Source: Faecalibacterium prausnitzii (GTDB lineage Bacteria > Bacillota > Clostridia > Oscillospirales > Ruminococcaceae). Taken from it: 64,000 bases of DNA. The stretch lies in contig NZ_CP065377.1 of NCBI RefSeq assembly GCF_019967995.1, forward strand, positions 2,294,001 to 2,358,000, in the 5' to 3' direction. Below the pieces are notes generated by a model that searched no databases, was not told where the DNA came from, and was given only the letters and a program-made list of their open reading frames with translations. The position numbers and the translations under genes are program-made. Within the stretch, counting starts at the first letter, position 1. Each line of letters starts with the position of its first letter. Below, piece after piece: positions 15,815 through 27,000 of the stretch.

Positions 15815-17896
15815 ATCGCAAAATTGATCGTGGCGGAAAAACCGTCCGTTGCCATGTCCTACGCCAAAGTCCTCGGTGCCACCAGCCGTCAGGATGGCTA
15901 CCTTGAGGGCAACGGCTGTCTCGTCAGCTGGTGCGTGGGTCATCTGGTAGAGCTGGCACCGCCCAATGTCTACGATGCCAAATACGTCAAGTGGAGCATC
16001 GCAGATTTGCCTATATTACCGCAAAAGTGGCAGTATCTGGTGTCTGCCAGCACCAAAAAGCAGTTTGGCATTCTGCAAAAACTGATGCACCGCCCGGATG
16101 TGGACAGCGTGATCTGTGCTACGGACGCAGGGCGCGAGGGAGAACTGATCTTCCGCTTGGTGTATCGGCAAGCAGGCTGCAAAAAGCCCTTTTCCCGCCT
16201 GTGGCTGTCCAGCATGGAGGAAAACGCCATCCGGGAAGGCTTTGCAAGTCTGAAACCGTCAACTGAATATGATGCACTGTATCAGGCTGCACTCTGCCGG
16301 GAACGCGCCGACTGGATGGTCGGCATCAATGCGTCCCGGCTTTTTTCGTGCCTGTACGGACAACCGCTGGCGGTGGGGCGTGTTATGACCCCGGTGCTTG
16401 CCATGACGGTGGTGCGGGAAGCCGCCATTGTCGCCTTTGTGCCGGAGAAATTCTACACGGTAGATTTGGAACTGACCAGCGGCTGCACGGCATCCAGCCG
16501 CCGCATTCCTGAAAAATCCGTTGCTGAAAACCTGTTGAAAGCCTGCCGAAAGGAGATGGTAGCAACGATCCAGCGCATCACCCGCAAGGAAAAGTTCGAG
16601 AATCCACCGCCGCTGTACGATTTGACCACCCTTCAGCGAGACGCCAACCGCTTGCTGGGGTACAGCGCACAGCAGACGCTGGACTATGTGCAGAGCCTGT
16701 ATGAGAAGAAACTTACCACTTATCCTAGAACTGATAGCTGCTATATCACCGACGATGACGAGGAAATGCTGGAGGAACTGACCGAGGAACTGGAAGGTTT
16801 TCTCGACATTACCCCGGAAGATGTGGACGAGGCGGTGCCCCGGACACGGCGCACCGTCAACCGGGAAAAAGTCACCGACCACCACGCCATCTTGCCCACC
16901 CGCAGTATGCTGCAAGCCGATTTGGAAGCACTGCCCAAGGGCGAGCAGAACGTCCTGAAGCTCATCATCGCCCGGACGCTGATGGCGGTGAGCAAGCCCT
17001 TCCGGTATCTGGAAACCCTGCTGACCACCGAGTGCGCCGGGGAGGAATTTACCGCCAAAGGCAAGGAGATTCTGGAGGAAGGCTGGAAAGCAGTGGAGCG
17101 CAAGGTGCTGGCAGACATCCTGAACCGGAAGCAAGAACTCACCGCCCTGCCCAATGCAGCGGAAAACGAGTGCGGCATCCTCAACGCCGAACTGAAAGAG
17201 GGGCAGACCTCGCCGCCGAAGCATTTTACCGAGGACCTTCTACTTCATGCGATGGAAACCGCTAGTGCAGACAGTATGCCGGAGGGTGTGGAACGTCAGG
17301 GCATCGGCACCCCGGCAACCAGAGCCGCCACCATCGAGAAGCTGGTGCAGAAGGGCTTTCTGGAACGGAAGGGAAGCAAAAAGACCAAGGTGCTGCTGCC
17401 CACGGATAAGGGCAAAGCCCTTATCACCGTGATGCCCGAAGAAATCCAATCCCCGGAAATGACCGCCGATTGGGAAACAAAGCTGCTGCAAATCGAGCGT
17501 GGCGAAATGGAGCCGGGTGAATTTATGACCGAGATCAATACGATGATTACCGAACTGGTAAAGAACACGGAAATGAAAAAAGGAGTGAATGCGCTTATGA
17601 AAAACAAGATTATTGGTGTCTGCCCGAATTGCGGTGCAAATGTTGTAGAGCGTGAAAAAGGCTGGTTCTGTGAATCCAACCCTTGCCGTTTCGTGCTGTG
17701 GAAGGACAATGCGTTCTTTAAGCGTCTGGGCAAGCGTTTGGATGGCCGAATGGCGGACAAGCTGCTGCGGGATGGCCGTGTCCGGCTGAAGGACTGCAAG
17801 AGCGCCAAGGGCAAGACCTACAACGCCACCGTGCTGCTGTCCTGTGAAGCGGATGGCCGCAGCAAGTTTTCGCTGGAATTTGAGGGTGGGTGCTGA
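15815..17896 (+). CDS. topB: Type IA topoisomerase (TopB/topoisomerase III)
   Basis: A 693-aa type IA topoisomerase. The TOPRIM domain opens with LIVAEKPSVAMSYAKVLGA and holds CATDAGREGELIFRL. The active-site Tyr is in YPRTDSCYI, and the C-terminal part has a zinc-ribbon-like CPNCGANVVEREKGWFCE. It decatenates or unwinds transfer intermediates. The start is unclear: the only codon well placed behind GGAGGG is ATC 15815 (AKLIVAEKP); TTG 15824 is 15 nt away. Both would give a full enzyme. TGA overlaps the next ATG. Confidence 0.88.
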   Translation: MAKLIVAEKPSVAMSYAKVLGATSRQDGYLEGNGCLVSWCVGHLVELAPPNVYDAKYVKWSIADLPILPQKWQYLVSASTKKQFGILQKLMHRPDVDSVICATDAGREGELIFRLVYRQAGCKKPFSRLWLSSMEENAIREGFASLKPSTEYDALYQAALCRERADWMVGINASRLFSCLYGQPLAVGRVMTPVLAMTVVREAAIVAFVPEKFYTVDLELTSGCTASSRRIPEKSVAENLLKACRKEMVATIQRITRKEKFENPPPLYDLTTLQRDANRLLGYSAQQTLDYVQSLYEKKLTTYPRTDSCYITDDDEEMLEELTEELEGFLDITPEDVDEAVPRTRRTVNREKVTDHHAILPTRSMLQADLEALPKGEQNVLKLIIARTLMAVSKPFRYLETLLTTECAGEEFTAKGKEILEEGWKAVERKVLADILNRKQELTALPNAAENECGILNAELKEGQTSPPKHFTEDLLLHAMETASADSMPEGVERQGIGTPATRAATIEKLVQKGFLERKGSKKTKVLLPTDKGKALITVMPEEIQSPEMTADWETKLLQIERGEMEPGEFMTEINTMITELVKNTEMKKGVNALMKNKIIGVCPNCGANVVEREKGWFCESNPCRFVLWKDNAFFKRLGKRLDGRMADKLLRDGRVRLKDCKSAKGKTYNATVLLSCEADGRSKFSLEFEGGC

Positions 17897-18783
17897 TGGA
17901 GCAGATAAAAGAAGCGGTCTACCTTATCAACGATGAACGCTATCTGCATCTCCGGGAAAACAGTGCAGGGGTCGGCTTTGCCACTTATAACAAGGTAACT
18001 GGCGAGCCGCTGGAAAGTGGGCAGATTTCGGAAAAGAATCTGCCGCCAGATGGACAAAACACCATTCCTGCCGCCCGGAACTGGTATCTGTTTGAACTTT
18101 CGGACGATGACCGTAAGGCCATCCAACAGGAAAGCGTAAAGATCCTTGAAAACATCCCGCAGGCGGGCATTGGCAGGCGGCGCATCTGGGAGCCGGAAAT
18201 GCTGCCGAAGGATATTCGTCTCATCAACAGCCACTATGATGACCTCTATCGCATTCCAGATGGCGGCGTGATTCAGGTGGATTACCCGGATGGGCGCAGT
18301 TTTACGGCACGGGTGGAACATCTGGATGATTACCACTTTGACATGGGCGGTTTGGGCAATGTGTTCCACATCTGCCAGTTTGCCGAGGTCATGGAACGGA
18401 ATCATGCCGACTTCTACCCGGAGATTCAGACACAGGACGAGCAGACGGCGTGGGAACTGGGCGGCAAAGGCTACCTTGCAATCCAGTCCTGTGAGGATGG
18501 ATGGGACTACACCCTCTACCACAGCGATTATTCTGTGATGGACGGTGGGCAGCTGGATGCCCCGGAACTGACCATTCAGGAAGCCCGTGAGCAGATTCTG
18601 GAAGCACACCACATGGAAAAGGGGCGGCGGCTGTTGCAGGACTACGATGCCGTCATGGATAAGGTTGCGGAAGCCGAGGAACTGGGTGCAGACCATCGCC
18701 CTTCCACACTGGAAAAGCTGGCAGAACTGGCAAGTGATGCGTCTGCGCCAAAATCCTCTGCACGTTCTGCACCGGAACTGTGA
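17896..18783 (+). CDS. Conserved ICE protein, function unknown
   Basis: A 295-aa soluble acidic protein with no signal peptide. It starts at ATG 17896, overlapping the topB stop. The N-terminal 90 residues (AVYLINDERYLHLRENSAGV ... YLFELSDDDRKAIQQES) and a middle domain (IRLINSHYDDLYRIPDGG, QVDYPDGRSFTARVEHLDDYHF) look like the small polyvalent domains common in ICE proteins; I cannot name the family firmly. The C-terminal helix rich in Glu/Ala and the PSTLEKLAELA motif resemble the tails of neighbouring ICE proteins (RPSVLQTL, RPSVLAAL). Confidence 0.7.
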   Translation: MEQIKEAVYLINDERYLHLRENSAGVGFATYNKVTGEPLESGQISEKNLPPDGQNTIPAARNWYLFELSDDDRKAIQQESVKILENIPQAGIGRRRIWEPEMLPKDIRLINSHYDDLYRIPDGGVIQVDYPDGRSFTARVEHLDDYHFDMGGLGNVFHICQFAEVMERNHADFYPEIQTQDEQTAWELGGKGYLAIQSCEDGWDYTLYHSDYSVMDGGQLDAPELTIQEAREQILEAHHMEKGRRLLQDYDAVMDKVAEAEELGADHRPSTLEKLAELASDASAPKSSARSAPEL

Positions 18784-18788
18784 GGTGG

Positions 18789-19307
18789 ATGATGCAGCAA
18801 AAATGGAACCAGAATTTTGACGGTGAACCCATGACAGACATCCCGCAGAAGTTTCTGAACGCAGGGTGCGATGTTTATATGGTGATGCAGCTGCGGCATG
18901 ACGAAAAAATCCTCGATGAAAGATTTGCTTCCATGCGGGAACTGCATCGTCGGGGCAAAACGCCAGACCCGGAGCATTACGAGGTCACCTACTATGCTGA
19001 TCTGCCCGCCATGTGGCAGGATGTGCCGAACAACGAGGTTTTGGAAGAACTATTTCAGATGTTCAACCTCTCCCGTCCGCAGGATTTTGAGGGGCACAGC
19101 CTGTCGGTCAGCGATGTGATCGCACTTAAACGCAATGGCGAGGTGTCTGTGCATTATGTGGACAGCATCGGCTTCAAAGATTTACAGGGGTTTCTGGACA
19201 AGCAGCCGGAGCGCCCTTCTGTTTTGCAAACTCTCAAGGAGAAGTGCGATGCCCCGGAGTGCAATCCCACCTTCTGTCGGAAAGTGAGGGATGCCCATGA
19301 ACTTTGA
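18789..19307 (+). CDS. YodL-like domain protein
   Basis: A 172-aa soluble protein. The core (YMVMQLRHDEKILDERFASM, YEVTYYADLP, FNLSRPQDFEGHSLSVSDVI, GEVSVHYVDSIGFKDLQGFL) fits the YodL-like domain found repeatedly in ICE and plasmid proteins of Clostridia. Start is ATG 18789 or 18792 after GAGGTGG. It ends with the short linear motif RPSVLQTLKEKC, shared in style with the giant helicase protein tail (RPSVLAALEEK). Molecular role unknown. Confidence 0.72.
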   Translation: MMQQKWNQNFDGEPMTDIPQKFLNAGCDVYMVMQLRHDEKILDERFASMRELHRRGKTPDPEHYEVTYYADLPAMWQDVPNNEVLEELFQMFNLSRPQDFEGHSLSVSDVIALKRNGEVSVHYVDSIGFKDLQGFLDKQPERPSVLQTLKEKCDAPECNPTFCRKVRDAHEL

Positions 19308-19500
19308 CCATGAAGAACTCATGCTGATGATGCTTTACAACACCGGCACCCGACTGGGGCTTATCCACGAACTGCGGCTCATGCAGTGCTACCTGATGCC
19401 CGATGAGACCGCCCTGCGGGAGTTGTCGGAAGGTGTTATCGAGAAGCTGAAACTGCTGACCGATGCCGAGTTTGCCGAACTGAAATTTCCGCTCGACTGA
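19297..19500 (+). CDS. Transposon-transfer assisting protein (TTRAP family)
   Basis: A 67-aa protein with the TTRAP pattern: LMLMMLYNTGTRLGLIHELR, LPDETALRELSEGVIEKL-type helix and a closing LTDAEFAELKF. Found as the last gene of the Tn1549-type transfer operon. Two ATGs are possible (19291, 19297); 19297 is better spaced from GAGGG. Function is known only by association with transfer. Confidence 0.78.
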   Translation: MNFDHEELMLMMLYNTGTRLGLIHELRLMQCYLMPDETALRELSEGVIEKLKLLTDAEFAELKFPLD

Positions 19501-19505
19501 ATTTT

Positions 19506-19531
19506 GCCGCCTGCGGGCGGCGTACATAGGC
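19506..19531 (+). repeat. Intergenic hairpin + TACATANNGC element, copy 3
   Basis: GCCGCC-tgcg-GGCGGC, one base, then TACATAGGC, 5 nt after the TTRAP stop. Confidence 0.7.
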
Positions 19532-19604
19532 TCTTTTACAATGGGATTCGGTGTGGTATACTGAACTCGACAAATCGTATATACCCTGTACACAAAAATT
19601 TCAC

Positions 19605-19633
19605 TTGTGATCTGGCAGGATATCGGCTACACT
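19605..19633 (+). promoter_or_regulatory. Probable promoter of the PepSY lipoprotein gene
   Basis: TTGTGA (19605-19610), a 17-bp spacer and TACACT (19628-19633), ending 38 bp before the ATG. Confidence 0.45.
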
Positions 19634-19671
19634 TTACACATTCCAATCTGATAGGAAGGATAAGAAAGAAT

Positions 19672-20511
19672 ATGAGAAAGAAATGGATTTTTATCGGAGC
19701 GGCATTTGCACTTGCAATGACCCTAACCGGATGCAGAGATAATGCGGCAGCCAGTATTCCGCAGCAAAGCAGCCAGGAGCAGACACAGATGATCCCTATG
19801 GAGGAGGCACAGGAAGCGGCGTTAAAAGCAGCGGATATTGTAGCGGCAGATGCAGACATTTCAGCCACGACCTTAAGTGAGGTGGCGGGAGTGGCCTGCT
19901 ATAAGGTGGAATTTACTTCCGGAGAGTATGCCTACGCCTACACGATCAATGCAGAGACAGGAGCTGTCATGGAAATGAGCAGCCAAGAACAGAATGCGCA
20001 GACTTCCGGGACACAGACGGAGACGGCAGACCCCGCTGCCCCTGCTCCGGCACAGAATGCAACAGGTACCGGAACCGTGGATGAAGCAGCAGCACAGAAG
20101 ATCGCACTGGAGCATGCCGGAGTGAAGGCAGCGGATGCAACGATCACCAAGTCAAAGCTTGACTATGAAGACGGACGTCAGGTATATGACATTGAATGGT
20201 ATGCAGGCGGTGCAAAGTATGACTATGAGATTGCGACAGACACCGGAGAGATCATCAGCTCCGCATATGAAGAAAAAACGATGGGAGCAGACAGCAAGAA
20301 CGTTACGGTCAGTGAGGCAGATGCAAAGAAAACAGCCCTTGACCGTGTAAGCGGAGCAACGGACAAGGATCTCTACGAATGGAAGCTTGATTATGATGAC
20401 GGACGTCCGGAATACGAAGGAAAGATCATCTACGGTGGAACGGAATACGAATTCACGATTGATGCAGCGACCGGATCCGTAATGGAGTGGGATGCTGAGA
20501 AGGTCCGTTAA
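19672..20511 (+). CDS. PepSY-domain lipoprotein
   Basis: A 279-aa lipoprotein. The signal peptide ends in a lipobox (LAMTLTGC, Cys21). The exported part holds three PepSY-like repeats, each with a helix starting at A..IAL/A..TAL and a strand set YKVEFTSGEYAYAYTINAETGAVMEM, YDIEWYAGGAKYDYEIATDTGEII and YEGKIIYGGTEYEFTIDAATGSVMEW. PepSY proteins are thought to inhibit or chaperone secreted peptidases. The gene is cargo: codon use differs from the transfer operon and it interrupts the usual order between TTRAP and the giant ORF. A MarR-like remnant follows. Confidence 0.85.
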   Translation: MRKKWIFIGAAFALAMTLTGCRDNAAASIPQQSSQEQTQMIPMEEAQEAALKAADIVAADADISATTLSEVAGVACYKVEFTSGEYAYAYTINAETGAVMEMSSQEQNAQTSGTQTETADPAAPAPAQNATGTGTVDEAAAQKIALEHAGVKAADATITKSKLDYEDGRQVYDIEWYAGGAKYDYEIATDTGEIISSAYEEKTMGADSKNVTVSEADAKKTALDRVSGATDKDLYEWKLDYDDGRPEYEGKIIYGGTEYEFTIDAATGSVMEWDAEKVR

Positions 20512-20529
20512 GACAGACAGGAGAAGTAG

Positions 20530-20895
20530 TTGTGTACAAAGATTATCAATGACCAGTTAACAGATTTATTTTATAACTTTATCGAGATGGAAGACCGTAT
20601 TGCGGCCAAGGACCGGTATGCAGACTTAAACAGCTCGGATATGCGGTTTTTGTCCGCCGTAGGAAAAGGTGTTTTAGGGGATGATTGCCTTATTGATTGT
20701 TCCCAAATTCCTATGATTTATTGTAATTATGATACACAAGATGTTGTAGATATAACACTTGATGATTTACAGGTGGGGGACGAAATCATTTTGGCTATTC
20801 GGGGTTCGGAAATAGAAAATCTTCAAAAGGAAGATGACAATAAAGCAAAAATAACAGTTGAACAATTACAATTAGGTACACAGAGAATTAAATAA
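20530..20895 (+). CDS. Chimeric ORF: MarR-like N-terminus fused to a foreign tail
   Basis: A 121-aa ORF with TTG start after AGGAGAAGTAG, 18 bp from the PepSY gene. Residues 1-46 (NDQLTDLFYNFIEMEDRIAAKDR ... SSDMRFLSAVGK) look like the first helices of a MarR regulator, but the winged HTH is missing. The rest (VLGDDCLIDCSQIPMIYCNY ... DDLQVGDEIILAIRG ... KITVEQLQLGTQRI) looks like the end of a small beta-barrel protein of a lipoprotein-like family. Base composition drops sharply near 20670. Probably a deletion fusion without MarR activity. Confidence 0.55.
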   Translation: MCTKIINDQLTDLFYNFIEMEDRIAAKDRYADLNSSDMRFLSAVGKGVLGDDCLIDCSQIPMIYCNYDTQDVVDITLDDLQVGDEIILAIRGSEIENLQKEDDNKAKITVEQLQLGTQRIK

Positions 20896-21025
20896 TTCCC
20901 AGTTTGTCGATGATTGTCAACTGAGATAATGTCATAGGGCATTGTTCCGAAATTTTTTCATAACCCGCAAAAAGTGGGCTTGATAGAATACTTCCATTCA
21001 TGCTATAAACTACCATAGATTCCAT
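20896..21025. other. Non-coding gap before the giant ORF
   Basis: AT-rich, no ORF with a ribosome-binding site and no repeat seen. Possibly relict DNA from the event that made the chimeric ORF. Confidence 0.4.
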
Positions 21026-21059
21026 AAGCGAGTGACCTGAAAAGGCCGCTCGCTTTTTT
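21026..21059 (+). terminator. Terminator before the giant ORF
   Basis: AAGCGAG pairs with CTCGCTT across a loop that can extend the stem, followed by a T-run. Confidence 0.7.
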
Positions 21060-21089
21060 GTTTACAACGAGATTGAAGGGAGGAACGCT

Positions 21090-24000
21090 ATGCCAAGCAA
21101 AACCGAAGAATATCTCGCCCTTGCCCAGCGCACAGCCAACGGCTTGACCCGGTACTGGGAAAGCTGGACGGACTATCTGACCACCGCATCCCGGCTGTAC
21201 AAGTACCCCTTTGCCGACCAGCTCATGATCTACGCCCAGCGCCCGGATGCCACCGCCTGTGCCGACTTTGACATCTGGAACAACCGGATGAACCGCTATG
21301 TGCGCCGGGGTTCCAAGGGCATCGCTCTGCTGGACGAATCCAGCGGATTTCCCCGGCTGCACTACGTCTTTGACGTAAGCGACACCGGGGTTCGGCGCAA
21401 TTCCCGTGACCCGGAGGTGTGGCAGCTCAACGATGACCTGTTCCAGCCGGTATCGGAAATGCTGGCGCAGGAATACGGCATTCACCATGAACGGCTCAGC
21501 CAGCAGATTGCGGACATTGCCGGAAAGCTGGCAGAATCCTACTGGGACAACAACAGCACAGACATCCTCGCCATCGTTGACGGTTCGTTCCTGATGGATT
21601 ATGATGATGCCGGACAGGAACTCCAGTTCAAGAGTGCCGCCGCAATCAGCATCATGTACACCATTTTGGAACGGTGCGGTTTTGAACCAGAGGGTTATTT
21701 TGACCGGGACGATTTTCAGGCAATTTACGATTTTTCGACCCCGGATGCTGTCTATGCACTGGGTACGGCGGTCAGCGATTGCAGCCGTGATGTGCTGCGG
21801 AATATCGAGCGTACCGTCAAAACCACCATCCGTCGCCGCAATGTAGAAAGGAGCCAGCATGAATATGAAGAACAGGAACGTGACCTACTCGACCATCGGG
21901 GATTACCAGCTCCCGAACCTGACCCTCAGCCAGCCGAAGATCCCGTTGGGCAAGTACGGCAGGATGCGCCGGAACTATCTGAAGCAGCATCACCCGGTGC
22001 TGTACAACTCGATGCTCCTGAACGGAACGCTGTACCCGCATCTGATGGAGCTGGAGCAGACGGCAGAGAGCCGGATGCAGCAGATGATGGCCGAACTGCT
22101 GAAGCAGAACCCGGCCCCGGACAAAGCGCAGAACCAACTGATGTGGGTGCAGCACATGAACAGTCTGAAAGCGCAGGCAGAGGAACTGGTGATGACGGAG
22201 CTGATCTACAGCTAAGTTTTCTGGATGCGAACATCCCTACGGAAGCCCAGCAAATCGAGAAGATCGACCAAGCGGAGAGCGAAAAAACGCCCTCCGCTTT
22301 TGTTTTGTCGCAGGCTGAAATTGAGAACGAGCTGCGGCGGCATGGATCAGGGTTTGCAGGCGGCAAACAGCGCATTATGGCGCTGTACCAGACCCAGCCT
22401 GACCGCAAACTCCGTGCCAAAGCACTGGCAAAGGAGTACGGCATCGGTGGGCACTCCCACGATTATCTGGATGGCAGCAGCGGCTTTGTGAACCATGATG
22501 GAAAGGGTCTGGAATTTGACCGTTATCCCGACCATCAGAAAATCACCCTGAAATGGGCACAGGTGGAAAAGTATATCGACCTGATGATCCAGTCCGACCG
22601 TTACCTGACGGACAAGGAAAAGGAGCATTATTCGCCGCCTGCGCCGGTCAGCGCAAAGCCGGATGGTGCCCTGACCCATGCCAAAAACCTGATCCGGGAG
22701 TTTTGTCAGGAGGAGTACGACTCCGAGCCGGACTTTTCCGACCTGTCCAAGATCGGCATTGCCTACACCCACGCCACCGATGAGGATATTCCCATTCAAG
22801 TTAATGTGGATTTGGTGGGATACCGGGTGGAACGGTATCTGGGCGAGGTGCTGATCGACGAACGGCAGTACGAAAGTCTGGAGGAGCTGACCGAAACCGA
22901 GCTGGAGGCTCTGGATTTCTCGGAATTGGTCAGTGTCACGGATGAAGAACTGGAACACTACCACAGTAAGGTGGAGGAACGCCCGGCACTGCTGCCGCTG
23001 GATGCTGCCACCGAGTACAACGCCCTGAAGGAGCAGCACCCGGATGCGCTGGTAGGCTTTGAGCAGAATGGGCAGTTTGAGTTTTACGGCGAGGATGCCC
23101 GGAAGGTCTGCGAACTTGTAGGTGGAAAGTTGCTGGAAAAGGAAACGGAATTGGGTACCGTCCCTGTCACCGGCTTCCCTAGCGACCAGTGGGCGCACCG
23201 TGCCAAACAACTGTGGCAGTACGGCGAGAATGTTTATCTTGCTGGGCTGAACGAGGACGGCACCCACCACCAGACCAAGTATCTGCGCCGGGAAGATTAT
23301 CTGCCGCTGGGAGCCACCGTCCACATGGAAGGACGCGCTTTCCGGGTGGATAACGTCAACTTCGATAAGGGCAGTGTGTCCCTGCAGGATGTAGCACTGG
23401 CAGAGATGCGGATGCCAATTTTCCGGGAGGAACCGCTGGCTCTTGTCCGGGAGTTGTACGAGCAGGAACAGGATGTGATGGAACACCCCCTGCCCGATTA
23501 TAAGGTCGGTGACAATGTTATCGTTGACCTTCCTACCCGAACCATTGAAGGGAAAATTGGCTATGTTGGCGAAACCGATGTGCGCATCGACACCAGTGCG
23601 CACGGGCAGTCTTGGGACAATGAGGTTATTAACAAGCAGCAGTTTGAGCAGGGGCTGCGACAGAGTGCGACTGCTCAGCGTGTGGATAAAATGCTGGCGC
23701 AGGCAGAAGCCATCGCCAAGGAATCCGAAGTGCCTGAATACGAACGTTTCTCTGTCCGAAAAGTCGTTGACGGTAAAATGCCGCTTTTTGCTATCTGGGA
23801 TGATCTTTATGATGACTACTATGAAACCAATCACGCCGTTCCACAGTTTTCTGACGAGAAGCAGGCAGAATCTTATCTGGAAAATCTGAAAAAAGAAGTT
23901 GCAGACAGAGAAGCCGCCGAGTGGCTCAAAGTCGAACACGCAAAATTTTTAGCAGACAAGGACGAGCCGGAGCCGTCTGACGAAGAACTGGATGAACTGC

Positions 24001-27000
24001 CGATCTCAACGGTCATTGACGGCGAAGTGCAGACTTTCCCGGATGCCGCAGCTTTGGATAAAGCCGTCAACGCAGAACCTGAGTCTGAACCTGTCGGAAA
24101 TTTCCACATCACGGACGACCATCTGGGCGAGGGCGGCGCAAAGCAGAAATATGCCCGGAACATTGAAGCCATCCGCACCCTGTTCAAGCTGGAGGAGGAG
24201 CACCGTGGTGCCACCGCCGAGGAGCAGCAGGTGCTTTCCCGGTATGTGGGCTGGGGCGGCTTGTCGGATGCCTTTGACCCCGGCAAAGATAGTTGGGCGA
24301 AGGAATATGCGGAGCTGAAAGGGCTGCTCTCCGAGGATGAGTACGCTGCTGCCCGTTCCAGCACCCTGAACGCCCACTATACCAGCCCTACCGTCATCCG
24401 TAGTATCTACGATGCCGTGGAGCGCATGGGTTTCCACAGCGGTAACATTCTGGAACCTAGTATGGGCGTGGGCAACTTCTTTGGAATGCTGCCGGACACC
24501 ATGGCAGACAGCCGGCTGTACGGCGTGGAACTGGATTCTATCACCGGGCGCATCGCCCAAAAGCTGTACCCGCAGGCTGACATTACTGTTGCCGGCTTTG
24601 AAACCACCGACCGCCGTGATTTCTACGATCTGGCGGTGGGCAACGTGCCTTTTGGTCAGTATAAGGTCAACGACAAAGCGTACAACAAGCTGGGATTTTC
24701 CATCCACAATTATTTCTTTGCGAAAGCCATCGACCAAGTGCGTCCGGGCGGTGTGGTGGCGTTCGTCACCAGCCGCTACACCATGGACAGCAAGGACAGC
24801 ACCGCCCGCAAGCATATTGCGGAACGTGCCGATCTGCTGGGTGCAATCCGTCTGCCGAATAATGCGTTCCGTGCCAATGCTGGTACCGATGTTGTCAGCG
24901 ACATTATCTTTTTGCAGAAGCGTGACCGCCCTGCGGATATTGAGCCGGACTGGGTGCAGCTTGGCAAGACTGAGGACGGCTTTGCCATCAACCAGTATTT
25001 CGTAGACCACCCGGAGATGGTTCTGGGTGAATTGACCACCGAAAGCACCCAGTACGGACGGGAGGAACTGACCGTTGCACCCCTTGAGGGCACCAGCCTT
25101 GCCGACCAGCTTGCAGAAGCGGTACAGCATATTGAGGGGCAATACGCCGAAGTTGAGGTGGAAACACCAGATATTGCGGATGCCGAAAATGAGAAGCACA
25201 TTCTCCCGGCTGACCCGGAGGTCAAAAACTTCTCCTATACCGTAGTGGACGGCGAAGTTTTCTACCGGGAAAATTCCGTGATGACGCAGGTAGAACTGTC
25301 CGACACCGCCAAGGGGCGTGTCACCGGCATGGTGGAACTGCGCCAGATCGTCAACGACCTGATCGACCAGCAGTTGAACGACTACCCGGACGAGGACATC
25401 AAGGCAACGCAGGAGCGTTTGAACGCCGCCTACGATGCCTTTACCGCCAAATATGGCTTGCTGAACGACCGCAGAAATGGGCGGCTGTTTGAGCAGGATT
25501 CCTCCTACTATCTGCTTTGTTCGCTGGAAAATCTGGACGAGCAGGGGCAGCTTAAATCCAAGGCGGCGATGTTCACGAAACGGACGATTCGCCCGGAGCG
25601 CACCGTCACCAGCGTGGACACCCCCAGCGAAGCGTTGGCGGTATCTATTGGTGAGCATGGCAAAGTGGATTTGCCCTATATGGCAGAACTGCTGGGCACA
25701 CCCGGTGACTATGGGCGCATTACCACTGAATTGTCTGGTGTGATTTTCAAGGACCCTGCCGCCGACCCCACCGACCCGGAAGCGGGCTGGCAGATGGCAG
25801 ATGAGTACCTGTCCGGCGATGTCCGGGCAAAGCTGCGGATGGCGCAGTTTGCGGCAGAGACCAACCCGGAATTTGCCGTCAATGTCACCGCATTGGAAAA
25901 GGCGCAGCCCAGAGAACTGGAAGCCTCTGAAATTGATGTGCGCTTGGGTGCAACGTGGCTGGACCCGGACATTATCCAGAAGTTTATGACCGAGACGTTC
26001 CAGATTCCCTACTATCTGCGGCGAGCCGTGAACGTGCGGTATTCGCCCTACACTGCCGAATGGCGTGTGGAGGGTAAAACAGCAACCGGGCGGAGTGACA
26101 TTATTTCCTCCGAGACCTACGGCACCAGCAGAGCCAACGCCTATAAGATTCTGGAAGAAACCCTGAACCTGAAAGATGTCCGCATCTACGACACCATCGA
26201 GGATGCCGAGGGCAAGCCCAAGCGTGTGCTGAACAAGCGGGAGACCATGCTGGCGCAGCAGAAACAGCAGGTCATCAAGGACGCTTTCGCCAACTGGGTC
26301 TGGCAGGACCCCCAGCGGCGCATTGCGCTGGTCCGGCAGTACAATGAGCTATTCAATAGTACCCGCCCTCGTGAATACGATGGCAGCCATATTCATTTTG
26401 TGGGTATGAACCCGGAAATCAGCTTGAGAGAACACCAGCGTAATGCAATAGCACACGTTTTGTACGGTGGCAATACTTTGTTGGCACACGAAGTGGGTGC
26501 CGGCAAGACTTTTGAAATGGCTGCATCGGCAATGGAGGCGAAAAGGCTGGGCTTATGTCAAAAATCACTTTTTGTCGTGCCCAACCATCTGACAGAGCAG
26601 TGGGCAAGCGAGTTTCTGAACCTTTATCCCAATGCGAAACTGCTGGTGGCACGGCGCAAGGATTTTGAGACTGCCAACCGCAAAAAATTCTGCGCCCGTA
26701 TCGCCACTGGCGACTACGATGCCGTCATCATCGGCCATTCGCAGTTTGAGCGCATCCCGCTGTCCTTTGAGCGGCAGGAACGTATCATTCAGGAGCAAAT
26801 TTATGAAACGCTTGCCGCCATCAATGAGCTGAAAGTCCACGCAGGCGAGAATTTCTCCATCAAGCAGATGGAAAAGACCCGGAAAACGCTGGAAACCAAG
26901 CTGGAAAAACTGCGCTCCGATGAGCGAAAGGACGATGTGATCACCTTTGAGCAACTGGGCGTTGACAGGCTCTTTGTGGACGAAAGCCATTTTTACAAGA

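Noticed and set aside
16259..17224. Antisense frame of about 320 codons under topB
   Set aside because: Shadow of the topoisomerase gene; composition is His/Gln/Leu-rich without domains.
21846..22216. Frameshift in the giant gene
   Set aside because: I first read the tnpV frame as evidence for a frameshift, but the giant frame stays open through the region and beyond, and tnpV has its own ribosome-binding site and family pattern.
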